Positions 21,185 through 27,630 of a DNA stretch of 64,000 nt are shown here, one piece after another. Made by a program: the position numbers and the translations under genes. Source of the DNA: Rhizobacter sp. OV335 (GTDB lineage: Bacteria; Pseudomonadota; Gammaproteobacteria; Burkholderiales; Burkholderiaceae_C); assembly GCF_900142965.1 (NCBI RefSeq), contig NZ_FRCQ01000032.1, forward strand, positions 1-64,000, written 5' to 3'. Position 1 is the first letter of the stretch. The number at the start of each line of letters is the position of its first letter. A model generated the notes under the pieces. It was not told the origin of the DNA. It ran no database searches and saw only the letters and a program-made list of their open reading frames with translations.

Positions 21185-21472
21185 TCAGCGGAAGCTGGTC
21201 GACAGCATCGCGAAGCCCAGCAGGTTGACGACGACCGTGACCCAGAACACCCTGCGGAACGATGCCTTGGCAGACTTGTGGCGCAGCCACCGCTGCGCGA
21301 GCAGTGCGCCCGGCCAGCCACCGGCGAGCGACAGCAGGTGCAGCGTGCGTTCCGGGGTGCGCCGCCCCTTGCGACGTGCTGCGGACTTGTCGATCGCATA
21401 GACGACGAACGTGATCACGCTCAAGCCGGCGTAGGCCGCGGCGATCAAGAGCAAAGGCCAGCGGATGTTCAT
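21185..21472 (-). CDS. DUF1294 family membrane protein
   Basis: Inner-membrane protein of 95 residues with two or three hydrophobic helices. The conserved DUF1294 core is visible: YAIDKSAARRKGRRTPERTL, then SLAGGWPGALLAQRWLRHKS and FRRVFWVTVVVNL. The function of the family is unknown, although some members carry an additional cold-shock domain that is absent here. It is convergent with the preceding small secreted protein. Confidence 0.9.
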   Translation of the reverse strand: MNIRWPLLLIAAAYAGLSVITFVVYAIDKSAARRKGRRTPERTLHLLSLAGGWPGALLAQRWLRHKSAKASFRRVFWVTVVVNLLGFAMLSTSFR

Positions 21473-21763
21473 CGTTGATGGCGGAGACTGCGACGCGGGA
21501 TCGTACTGCGGGGACAGCCGCCTGCCCCGGTATTGACGACGACGCCGCCTTACGGGTAGATTGCCGTCACTTTCAGCGCCTCACTGGGCGCAGCCTCAGC
21601 GGCATGCTCGCCACACGGTCGGCACAGCCCGTCAGCGCAAGTTCTTTGCGCCCGACATCCACGATGTATCAGCGCTTGCGGTGCAACTGACTCGAGTCAG
21701 TGCACGGCGAGGTTCATTGCGTGTGGCCGGCTGGCGCGCTCGCATTCAGCATGCGGAAAGATC
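21473..21763. other. Intergenic region with no recognised gene
   Basis: This stretch holds no convincing coding sequence, tRNA or strong hairpin that I could see. It separates the DUF1294 gene from the lower-G+C patch beginning at 21764 and should contain the promoters of both, which point away from each other. Confidence 0.5.
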
Positions 21764-22777
21764 ATGAAGACCCTCTCACTCAGTCTTGCTGCGCTGCTGC
21801 TCAGTTGCGCAGCCGCCTTTGCTCAACACACTCCCCTGCCCAAGCCTGTGGCATTCGCAGCGCACTTGCAATCGATCAGGGCAGAACTCGAGAAGCCAGA
21901 TGAGGCGCTGAACCTCGGCGAATTCACTCTCTCCGTGCAACGAATGATCGATCCGAGCATCGACGTTGCCAGCAACCTCCAGCGGCTCGACGGCATGGCA
22001 AGGGACATCAGAGCAACGTTCCCCATCATGGCGAACAGCAGGGTGAAAGTGGAGGCCCTGAAGAAGTATCTGTACATGGCTGGCCCCTGGAACGACAACC
22101 GCCCCTTCCAGTACGACCTCGATGACCCGCTCGGCAAGAACCTTCGCAACAAGCTTCTGTCCAGCTATCTCGACAGCCACAAGGGGAATTGCGTTTCGAT
22201 GCCGAGCTTGTTCGTCGTCCTCGGTCAAAGGATCGGCTTGGACGTGACGCTGGCGACAGTCCCCAGGCACATCTTCGTCAAGTACCGCGACGAGAGCGGG
22301 CAGCTCTACAACATCGAGGCAACAAGCGGCGGAGGATTCGCGCGCGACGTCTGGATGCGGCAGCTGTACGAGATGACCGACTTGTCGCTGCGAACCGGCA
22401 TCTACATGCGGCCGCTTTCGAAGAAGGAAGCCGCAGTCGAGATGGTCGACACCTTGCTCGAGTTCTATGCAGCGAACGGCGTTCTGCAACCTCGCGTGGA
22501 CTTGGCGCTGCTCTTACTGGGCTACGCGCCGAAGCATGTCAACGGCATGCTGCACCTCGCAGCGGCCTACGGTTGGATGGCCGAAGTCTCCTACATGCTC
22601 GACTACAACAGCCCTGATCCGCGGATGCCCTTGAAGGAGCGGCTCAAGTACCGCGAACTGAGTCAGCAGGTCATGGAATGGGAGCAACGCGCACAGGCGC
22701 TCGGATGGCGCCCCAGCAATCCGGAAGCCGAGTCCGCCTATCTCAGGCGGGTCGAGGAAGCCAGGAAGTCTTTGTAG
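21764..22777 (+). CDS. Exported transglutaminase-like (SirB1-like) protein
   Basis: Protein of 337 residues with a Sec signal peptide (LSLSLAALLLSCAAAFAQ). The middle carries a transglutaminase-like cysteine-protease triad pattern. The cysteine is at residue 143 in HKGNCVSMPSLFVVLGQRIG, the histidine at 169 in VPRHIFVKY and an acidic residue (Glu185) in YNIEATSGG. The last 110 residues are helical and TPR-like (PRVDLALLLLGYAPKHVNGM). It resembles SirB1/transglutaminase-core proteins, but the activity is unknown. One sampled line (22021-22080) is 33/60 G+C, lower than the flanks. The RHS-tip gene starts 26 bases downstream, so the two may be cotranscribed. Confidence 0.75.
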   Translation: MKTLSLSLAALLLSCAAAFAQHTPLPKPVAFAAHLQSIRAELEKPDEALNLGEFTLSVQRMIDPSIDVASNLQRLDGMARDIRATFPIMANSRVKVEALKKYLYMAGPWNDNRPFQYDLDDPLGKNLRNKLLSSYLDSHKGNCVSMPSLFVVLGQRIGLDVTLATVPRHIFVKYRDESGQLYNIEATSGGGFARDVWMRQLYEMTDLSLRTGIYMRPLSKKEAAVEMVDTLLEFYAANGVLQPRVDLALLLLGYAPKHVNGMLHLAAAYGWMAEVSYMLDYNSPDPRMPLKERLKYRELSQQVMEWEQRAQALGWRPSNPEAESAYLRRVEEARKSL

Positions 22778-22803
22778 ACAACAGCCATCTGGAGGAACAG
22801 AAG

Positions 22804-23472
22804 ATGCTCAATCGAATCGATCTCAAGCCTTTGGTGATCATGCTGGCCCTGACCTCTCTGCACGGAGGCGCAACTGCGCACTACACGCAAAGCGACCCCA
22901 TTGGACTGGCGGGCGGTGTCAACACCTACAGCTACGTTGCGAACAACCCGCTCAGCTACGTCGACCCCCGAGGTCTCGACAATCCGGGCATGGGCCCATA
23001 CGGCCCCTGCTGGAGTGGCGTATGCGGCTGGGCAATGGAACACGTCGGAAAGCCGGGTTACGGATACTGGGATCCGAATCCGGAGGCCAGGGGTCGTGTT
23101 CGCGAATGGACGGGTGGGATTCCATCCGAGAAGTGCAATGCGTTTGTCTGGGATGCCACTCGAAACGGTGGTGCTCCCGCTGGCCGCATGCCGGACGGCC
23201 GCATCCCGTCTGCGTCCGAGTGGGGCAATCCATCCAGTCCCATCTCCGGCTATGCGCCACTGCCTGCGGGCAGTGAGCCGGCTCCCGGCGACATCATTGG
23301 CAATGGCTCGCACGTGGGCGTGTTCTCCGCACTGCCGGACGGGTCACCCGGCACGGTGTCGGCAGCAATGCCCTACGTCGCCGGCACGGGCGTCAACGGC
23401 GGCGTCGTGAACAACGATTGGGGCTATCGAGCCGGCCAGGCTGTGGTGGTCTGGCGCAGGACACCCCGGTGA
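22804..23472 (+). CDS. Free-standing RHS tip with cysteine-amidase-like toxin domain
   Basis: Protein of 222 residues. A hydrophobic leader resembling a signal peptide (residues 1-25) joins directly to the end of the RHS-associated core motif (YTQSDPIGLAGG, residues 27-38, to YVDPRGL, 52-58). Normally that motif closes a carrier of a thousand or more residues. The remainder matches the pattern of NlpC/CHAP-like peptidoglycan amidase tips: Cys111 in EKCNAFVWD, PGDIIGNGSHVGVF with His170, and VVNNDWGYR. The target is therefore probably the cell wall. A strong GGAGGA precedes the ATG at 22804. The stop overlaps the next gene (GTGA). It may be a displaced RHS cassette or a periplasm-targeted toxin. 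Confidence 0.75.
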   Translation: MLNRIDLKPLVIMLALTSLHGGATAHYTQSDPIGLAGGVNTYSYVANNPLSYVDPRGLDNPGMGPYGPCWSGVCGWAMEHVGKPGYGYWDPNPEARGRVREWTGGIPSEKCNAFVWDATRNGGAPAGRMPDGRIPSASEWGNPSSPISGYAPLPAGSEPAPGDIIGNGSHVGVFSALPDGSPGTVSAAMPYVAGTGVNGGVVNNDWGYRAGQAVVVWRRTPR

Positions 23473-23918
23473 ACTCAACGTTCGTGATGCGAAGACCTCG
23501 TCTCGTACTGGCTGCGCTGTTGGCTCCGATGAGCGCGCCATTGCTGTACGTTCTTGCCACATTCGCGTGGTCCGGCTACCCCGCATCCGGTCCGGGACAT
23601 GCAGGGAAACTGGTGGACGAGTTCCTGCTCGCGCTTCTGCCGCCGAGCTACTTTCTGAGTCTCTGCATCGGGACACCCGTCGTGCTGGTTCTTCAGCGAA
23701 TCCACCGCCTGACCACCTGGCGATGCGTCCTGGTCGCCGCGCTGATCGGTGCCGTCCTCGGTCTCTGCACGACGTTCTGGTTCTCTGGCCCGCCTGGCAG
23801 CCATACGCCGCTGTCGGCCCGACTGGCGCTGTCCGCTCTCGGTGCACTGGCCGCAATGATCATTGCCCTGGTGTTCTGCGGAATTGCCGGGCTGCCGGTC
23901 ATGCGCCGAACGTTCTGA
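23469..23918 (+). CDS. Small membrane protein, putative immunity to the RHS tip
   Basis: Protein of 149 residues with four hydrophobic segments (LVLAALLAPMSAPLLYVLAT, YFLSLCIGTPVVLVL, RCVLVAALIGAVLGLCTTFW and ALSALGALAAMIIALVFCGI). The GTG at 23469 overlaps the toxin stop as GTGA and has AGGA seven bases upstream, giving tight coupling; ATG at 23487 is an alternative start. No family was recognised. Position and coupling immediately after a predicted wall-cleaving toxin make it the best immunity candidate, acting at the inner membrane or periplasm. This is inference. Confidence 0.65.
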   Translation: MNSTFVMRRPRLVLAALLAPMSAPLLYVLATFAWSGYPASGPGHAGKLVDEFLLALLPPSYFLSLCIGTPVVLVLQRIHRLTTWRCVLVAALIGAVLGLCTTFWFSGPPGSHTPLSARLALSALGALAAMIIALVFCGIAGLPVMRRTF

Positions 23919-24099
23919 TGAGATTTCAGCTCAGCGCCTCGATACAGATGTCCCTGCAAGCGATCTCAGAGGCAGAACCCTCTTGGCACGGCGTCATGCA
24001 TCACGTGTAATCCGCCGGCCACGTCGTCGAAGCAGTCGTCCTTGGTCGTAGAGAGGGTGTGAAGGCGGGCATCGATCCCCCACCCACGCGACCCATCCC

Positions 24100-24432
24100 A
24101 TGAAGACGACAACGCCTGCGACCGCGGTCCCCGATGAAGCTCGAGAGATCAGCCTCTACACCATCATTCTCGAATTCGGCGGCGGAACCTATGTCTCGCA
24201 AACCCGCGCCCCCAGCAAGGAATCAGCGCTGTCGTCCTGGTGCAAGACGATCCGCATCGACAAGGATTTCGGACCGGACTCCTACCGCCTGGCCGAAGAA
24301 ATCGAACATGAAGCGGACGCGGCACGACTCTCCCTTCTCGACGGGCTCGAGTCGGCCTGGAGCTTCACGACCGTCTTGAACGATCGACTGATCCTGGGCC
24401 ATGTGATCAAGACCGTGCCACCTCCCGCCTGA
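24100..24432 (+). CDS. Hypothetical 110-residue protein downstream of the RHS module
   Basis: Soluble protein with no signal peptide or membrane segment. The fold looks alpha/beta, with an N-terminal strand pair (SLYTIILEFGGGTYVSQTRA), a helix with Ser/Trp (SKESALSSWCKTI) and a C-terminal strand region (ESAWSFTTVLNDRLILGHVI). Small proteins of this look are common next to polymorphic toxins, so it may be a second immunity-type gene, but no family can be named. About 180 bases without recognised features separate it from the membrane protein. It is convergent with the beta-helix gene. Confidence 0.6.
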   Translation: MKTTTPATAVPDEAREISLYTIILEFGGGTYVSQTRAPSKESALSSWCKTIRIDKDFGPDSYRLAEEIEHEADAARLSLLDGLESAWSFTTVLNDRLILGHVIKTVPPPA

Positions 24433-24448
24433 AACACACCAGGCGATG

Positions 24449-25849
24449 TCACGGCCGCCGCCCCACCCCCTCCACCGGGCACGCCGCTCTCGCCCCCACC
24501 ACCGGCCTCGGTGGACACCCTGCCAGCGCCGGCTCCGCCACCAGCCGCTGATCCCACGCCACCCCGCCCGCCTTCGGCTGCAGCGAGTTCGTGTCGACGA
24601 ACAACCCCTCCGCCGACGGCAGCACCACGCTGTGCCGGTCCAGCCCGGTCGCCTCGCGCCAGCGCTCCAGCCCGACCCGCTCGACGCGCTTGTCCTCCCA
24701 GCTGAACAGCCCCGGCGCGCCGCTGCGCATCGCATACACGTTGCGGTCGATCACCAGCGTGCGCGGATCGCTCATCGCGTCCGACGTGATGCGGATGAAC
24801 GGCAGCTTCGAGCCGCCGACGATCAGGTTGTTGGTGATCGCCACGTCGGTGCCGCCCTGGTGGATCTCCGACTCGTTCGACACCAGCACCGACCCGTGCG
24901 TCAGCAGCCCGGTGTTCCAGCAGGTGTTGTTGTGGATGCGCGGCCGCCACGACGACGAGGTCGCAAGACAAGCCCAGCCCACCTCGCTGATCACGTTGTC
25001 GCGGATCACGCCGTCGTAGGTCTCGTACGGCCCGTCGACCAGCCGGTCGTCGTCGGTTTCCTGACCCAACATGATCGCGTTCGACCAGGTGCGTTCGACG
25101 CGGTTGAACTCGAACACCGTGTTGCGCGAATTGCCCTTGGCATAGAGGCCGATCGACGGGATGTCGTGCACGTGGTTGAAGGCCACGCGCGTGCGGTCCG
25201 CGCCGACGATGTCGATGCCCTGCGCGTTGTCGCCGATCTTCGCGTTCGGGTGGTGGATGCGGTTGTGGATGATCTCGACGTCGTCGGCGGTGCGTACCAG
25301 CTTCACCACGTCGACCCGCGAGCAGCACAGGTCGTTGTCGACCAGGCGCACGCGCGGCGTGTCGATCTTGATTGCGTAGCCCTCCTCCTGCCCGTCGGCG
25401 CTGCCGCGCACCTCCAGCCCGCGCACTTCCCAGTACATCGGCTGGCACACCGTGCCCTTCGGCGCCTCTTCGTCGCAGGTGCGGTGGTAGAAGTAGATCG
25501 ACGGCCCCCGACCCGTGCCCTGGATCACCGCACGCTCCTTCGCGTATGCGCGCAGCGTGATCCACGCGTCGGCCGCGCCGGGGTTGCGGATGACCGCGCC
25601 GTCGTAGGTTCCGGCGCGCAACTCGACGATGTCGCCGGGCTTCACGCGCTGCACCGCGGCATCCAGCGTGCGCAGCGGCGCCTCGAGCGTGCCGACCGCG
25701 CGGTCGGTGCCGTCGGGTGCGACGACGAAGGTGCGCGGCTGCGCCGAGACGGCCGCCGCGGCGGCGATCAGCGCAGCGGCCACCAGACGACCGCGGTTGC
25801 GTCTACACCCAGCCGCGAAGCGAATACATCGCCAGACCAAGCCACTCAT
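24449..25849 (-). CDS. Exported right-handed beta-helix protein
   Basis: Protein of 466 residues. A leader with a hydrophobic core (LVAAALIAAAAAVSAQ) is followed by TFVVAPDGTDRAVGTLEAPL, the usual start of a DUF1565/pectate-lyase-like parallel beta-helix. Many Asn-rich rungs follow (DNDLCCSRVDVV, HNRIHHPNAKIG, FNHVHDIPSIGLYAKGNS, HNNTCWNT, TNNLIVGG). Such proteins bind or cleave polysaccharides such as alginate. It is the last gene of the exopolysaccharide locus. The ATG at 25849 lies inside the end of the YdcF gene and has AGGAGG six bases upstream, so the 47-base overlap looks real. Lyase, epimerase or binding activity cannot be told apart. Confidence 0.8.
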   Translation of the reverse strand: MSGLVWRCIRFAAGCRRNRGRLVAAALIAAAAAVSAQPRTFVVAPDGTDRAVGTLEAPLRTLDAAVQRVKPGDIVELRAGTYDGAVIRNPGAADAWITLRAYAKERAVIQGTGRGPSIYFYHRTCDEEAPKGTVCQPMYWEVRGLEVRGSADGQEEGYAIKIDTPRVRLVDNDLCCSRVDVVKLVRTADDVEIIHNRIHHPNAKIGDNAQGIDIVGADRTRVAFNHVHDIPSIGLYAKGNSRNTVFEFNRVERTWSNAIMLGQETDDDRLVDGPYETYDGVIRDNVISEVGWACLATSSSWRPRIHNNTCWNTGLLTHGSVLVSNESEIHQGGTDVAITNNLIVGGSKLPFIRITSDAMSDPRTLVIDRNVYAMRSGAPGLFSWEDKRVERVGLERWREATGLDRHSVVLPSAEGLFVDTNSLQPKAGGVAWDQRLVAEPALAGCPPRPVVGARAACPVEGVGRRP

Positions 25850-26591
25850 GCAGCACCTCCTCGAGCGCACCGGGCGCCTCGTTGCTGGGCACAAAATGCT
25901 GCCACTTCAGCGCCGTGTCGGCGCGGAAATCGCAGGGATACGGCAGCACGTCCAGCCCGACGCCACGCGCCGCGGCCGCCGAACGCGGCAGGTGGATCGC
26001 GCTGGTCAGCAGCAGCACGCGCCCCTGCGCGCGCAAGCCGAACTGGCGCTCGCTGAACAGCAGGTTCTCGTGCGTGTTGATCGAGCGCGTCTCGACACCG
26101 ATCGCCGACGCCGGCACGCCCAGCCGCTGCGCGGCCGAGGCCATGTGCTGCGCGACCGAATCGGAGCCGTCGGGCAGCGGCGCGCCGGTGAACATCAGCC
26201 GCCCGCCGAAGCGCTGCTGCAGCTCGACGGCCTTCTCGGTGCGCTCCCAGCTCGGCGCGCCCATCACGACGGTGTAGCCGGTGTCGGTCTTGCGGAACCA
26301 GCCGGCGGTGAGCACGAGCATGCGCGGGCCATCCGGGCCGGGCAGTGCCTTCAGTTGCGCATCGGTCGGCACCGGCCACCAGCCCTCCAGCTGCGCGAGC
26401 AGCGTGTTCGCGGTCGCGGGGATCGAGATGATGTAGACCGCCACGCCGAGCAGCGCGAAGCCATGTCGCCAGCGGTGCAGCCGCCCGGCCTTCGCGCGCC
26501 ACGCGCGCACGCTCAGCCACGCAAGGCCGAGCAGCACGTACAGCGGCATCGCCAGCAGCAGGTGCACCAGATCGGTCAGGACGGAGCGCAT
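25803..26591 (-). CDS. YdcF family (DUF218) membrane protein
   Basis: Protein of 262 residues with two N-terminal membrane helices (VHLLLAMPLYVLLGLAWLSV and FALLGVAVYIISIPA) and a C-terminal DUF218/YdcF domain. That domain shows RMLVLTAGWFRKTDTGY, GGRLMFTGAPLPDGSDS, ETRSINTHENLLFSE and RVLLLTSAIHLPRS, equivalent to the ElyC/SanA pattern. This family acts in envelope carbohydrate or lipid-carrier metabolism. It sits between the deacetylase and the beta-helix gene of the exopolysaccharide locus, so a role with the polymer is plausible. The start at 26591 avoids running into the repeat block upstream. Confidence 0.85.
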   Translation of the reverse strand: MRSVLTDLVHLLLAMPLYVLLGLAWLSVRAWRAKAGRLHRWRHGFALLGVAVYIISIPATANTLLAQLEGWWPVPTDAQLKALPGPDGPRMLVLTAGWFRKTDTGYTVVMGAPSWERTEKAVELQQRFGGRLMFTGAPLPDGSDSVAQHMASAAQRLGVPASAIGVETRSINTHENLLFSERQFGLRAQGRVLLLTSAIHLPRSAAAARGVGLDVLPYPCDFRADTALKWQHFVPSNEAPGALEEVLHEWLGLAMYSLRGWV

Positions 26592-26620
26592 GGTGTCAAC
26601 CTCAAGAAGCGGCACATTCC

Positions 26621-26772
26621 CGTTCGCCCTGAGCCTGTCGAAGGGTTGTGTCCGACGCGCGCATGGCCTTCGACAAGCTCAGTCCGACCCTTCGACAGGC
26701 TCAGGGCGAGCGGGATTCTTTGCGACGGCCGGGTTCCTTCCGGGACCTGTTTCGCTCAGGGCGAACGGGGAT
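26621..26772. repeat. Cluster of dispersed palindromic repeats (CCTGAGCCTGTCGAAGG family)
   Basis: Forward unit 26621-26644 (CGTTCGCCCTGAGCCTGTCG and following AAGG) pairs with an inverted copy at 26689-26712 that differs at one base. Partial inverted copies occur around 26667-26687 and 26751-26768. The last copy overlaps the end of the deacetylase gene. The same family recurs at 39245-39413. Such units can form hairpins in RNA and may act as terminators or as sites for a REP-associated transposase. Confidence 0.85.
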
Positions 26773-27613
26773 TCTCGATGCCGAACACTCGATCCATCCG
26801 CCCCCAGCGGAAATCGCCGAGCAGGCGCTCCAGCCGGCTTTCGGTGCGGTGCAGGTTCACGTAATGCCGGAAGCGCGTCTTCAGTCCCGGGCCGGGCACG
26901 CGCGGCTGCAAGGGGTCGATCTCCCACGGGTGCATGTAGAAGATCGCCGGCGCCTGCTCGTCGCGGTTGAAGCGATCGATTGCCCAGCGCGACACGCCAT
27001 ACGGCGCAAAGCGAAAGTACCCACCACCACCCGCCGGCAGGTTGCGCCCGAGCGCGCGCACCGTCGTGATCGGCAGCTCGGTCAGCCCGTCGCGCACCTG
27101 GTACGGAAAGCGCGGCGCATCCGGCATGCCGTAGTGGTCGTGCTGCACCGGGTAGACGCTGGAGCTGTACACGTAGCCCGCTTCCTTCAGCACGTCGAAG
27201 GCCCACAGGTTGTCGGCGCCGATCGAGAAGCTCGGCGCGCGGTAGCCGATCACCGGCACGCCGGCGATGTCTTCGAGGATGCGCTTCGCACGCGTCACGT
27301 CGTCGCTGAACGCCGCGCGCGACAGCTCGCTGGCCCGCTGGTGCCCGTAGCCGTGGCTCGCCAGCTCGTGCCCGTCGGCGACGATGCGGCGCACCACCTG
27401 CGGGTAGCGCTCGGCGATCCAGCCGAGCGTGAAGAAGGTGGCCTTCGCACCGTTCTCGTCGAAGCGCTTCAGCAGCCTGTCGACGTTCGCCTCGACGCGG
27501 CACGGGATCGAATCCCAGCGGTCGCGCGCGATGAACGGCGCCAGCGCCGAGACCTGGAAGTAGTCTTCGACGTCGACCGTCAGCGCGTTGGTGATCGGGT
27601 TCTTGGTGCTCAT
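26756..27613 (-). CDS. XrtA-system polysaccharide deacetylase
   Basis: Carbohydrate esterase-4-like deacetylase of 285 residues, of the type found in XrtA/PEP-CTERM exopolysaccharide clusters (with a DUF3473-like tail). Family motifs are NALTVDVEDYFQVSAL (the catalytic and metal-binding Asp pair), ATFFTLGWIAER, ELASHGYGHQRASEL with metal-binding histidines, YRAPSFSIG and FYMHPWEIDP. It should remove acetyl groups from the polymer or its precursor. The last codons (RSP and stop) are supplied by a dispersed repeat. The start at 27613 is the ATG; a TTG five codons upstream is possible. It lies 17 bases after the ATPase-epimerase fusion. Confidence 0.92.
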   Translation of the reverse strand: MSTKNPITNALTVDVEDYFQVSALAPFIARDRWDSIPCRVEANVDRLLKRFDENGAKATFFTLGWIAERYPQVVRRIVADGHELASHGYGHQRASELSRAAFSDDVTRAKRILEDIAGVPVIGYRAPSFSIGADNLWAFDVLKEAGYVYSSSVYPVQHDHYGMPDAPRFPYQVRDGLTELPITTVRALGRNLPAGGGGYFRFAPYGVSRWAIDRFNRDEQAPAIFYMHPWEIDPLQPRVPGPGLKTRFRHYVNLHRTESRLERLLGDFRWGRMDRVFGIENPRSP

Positions 27614-27630
27614 GGGTTCACGGGACAAAT

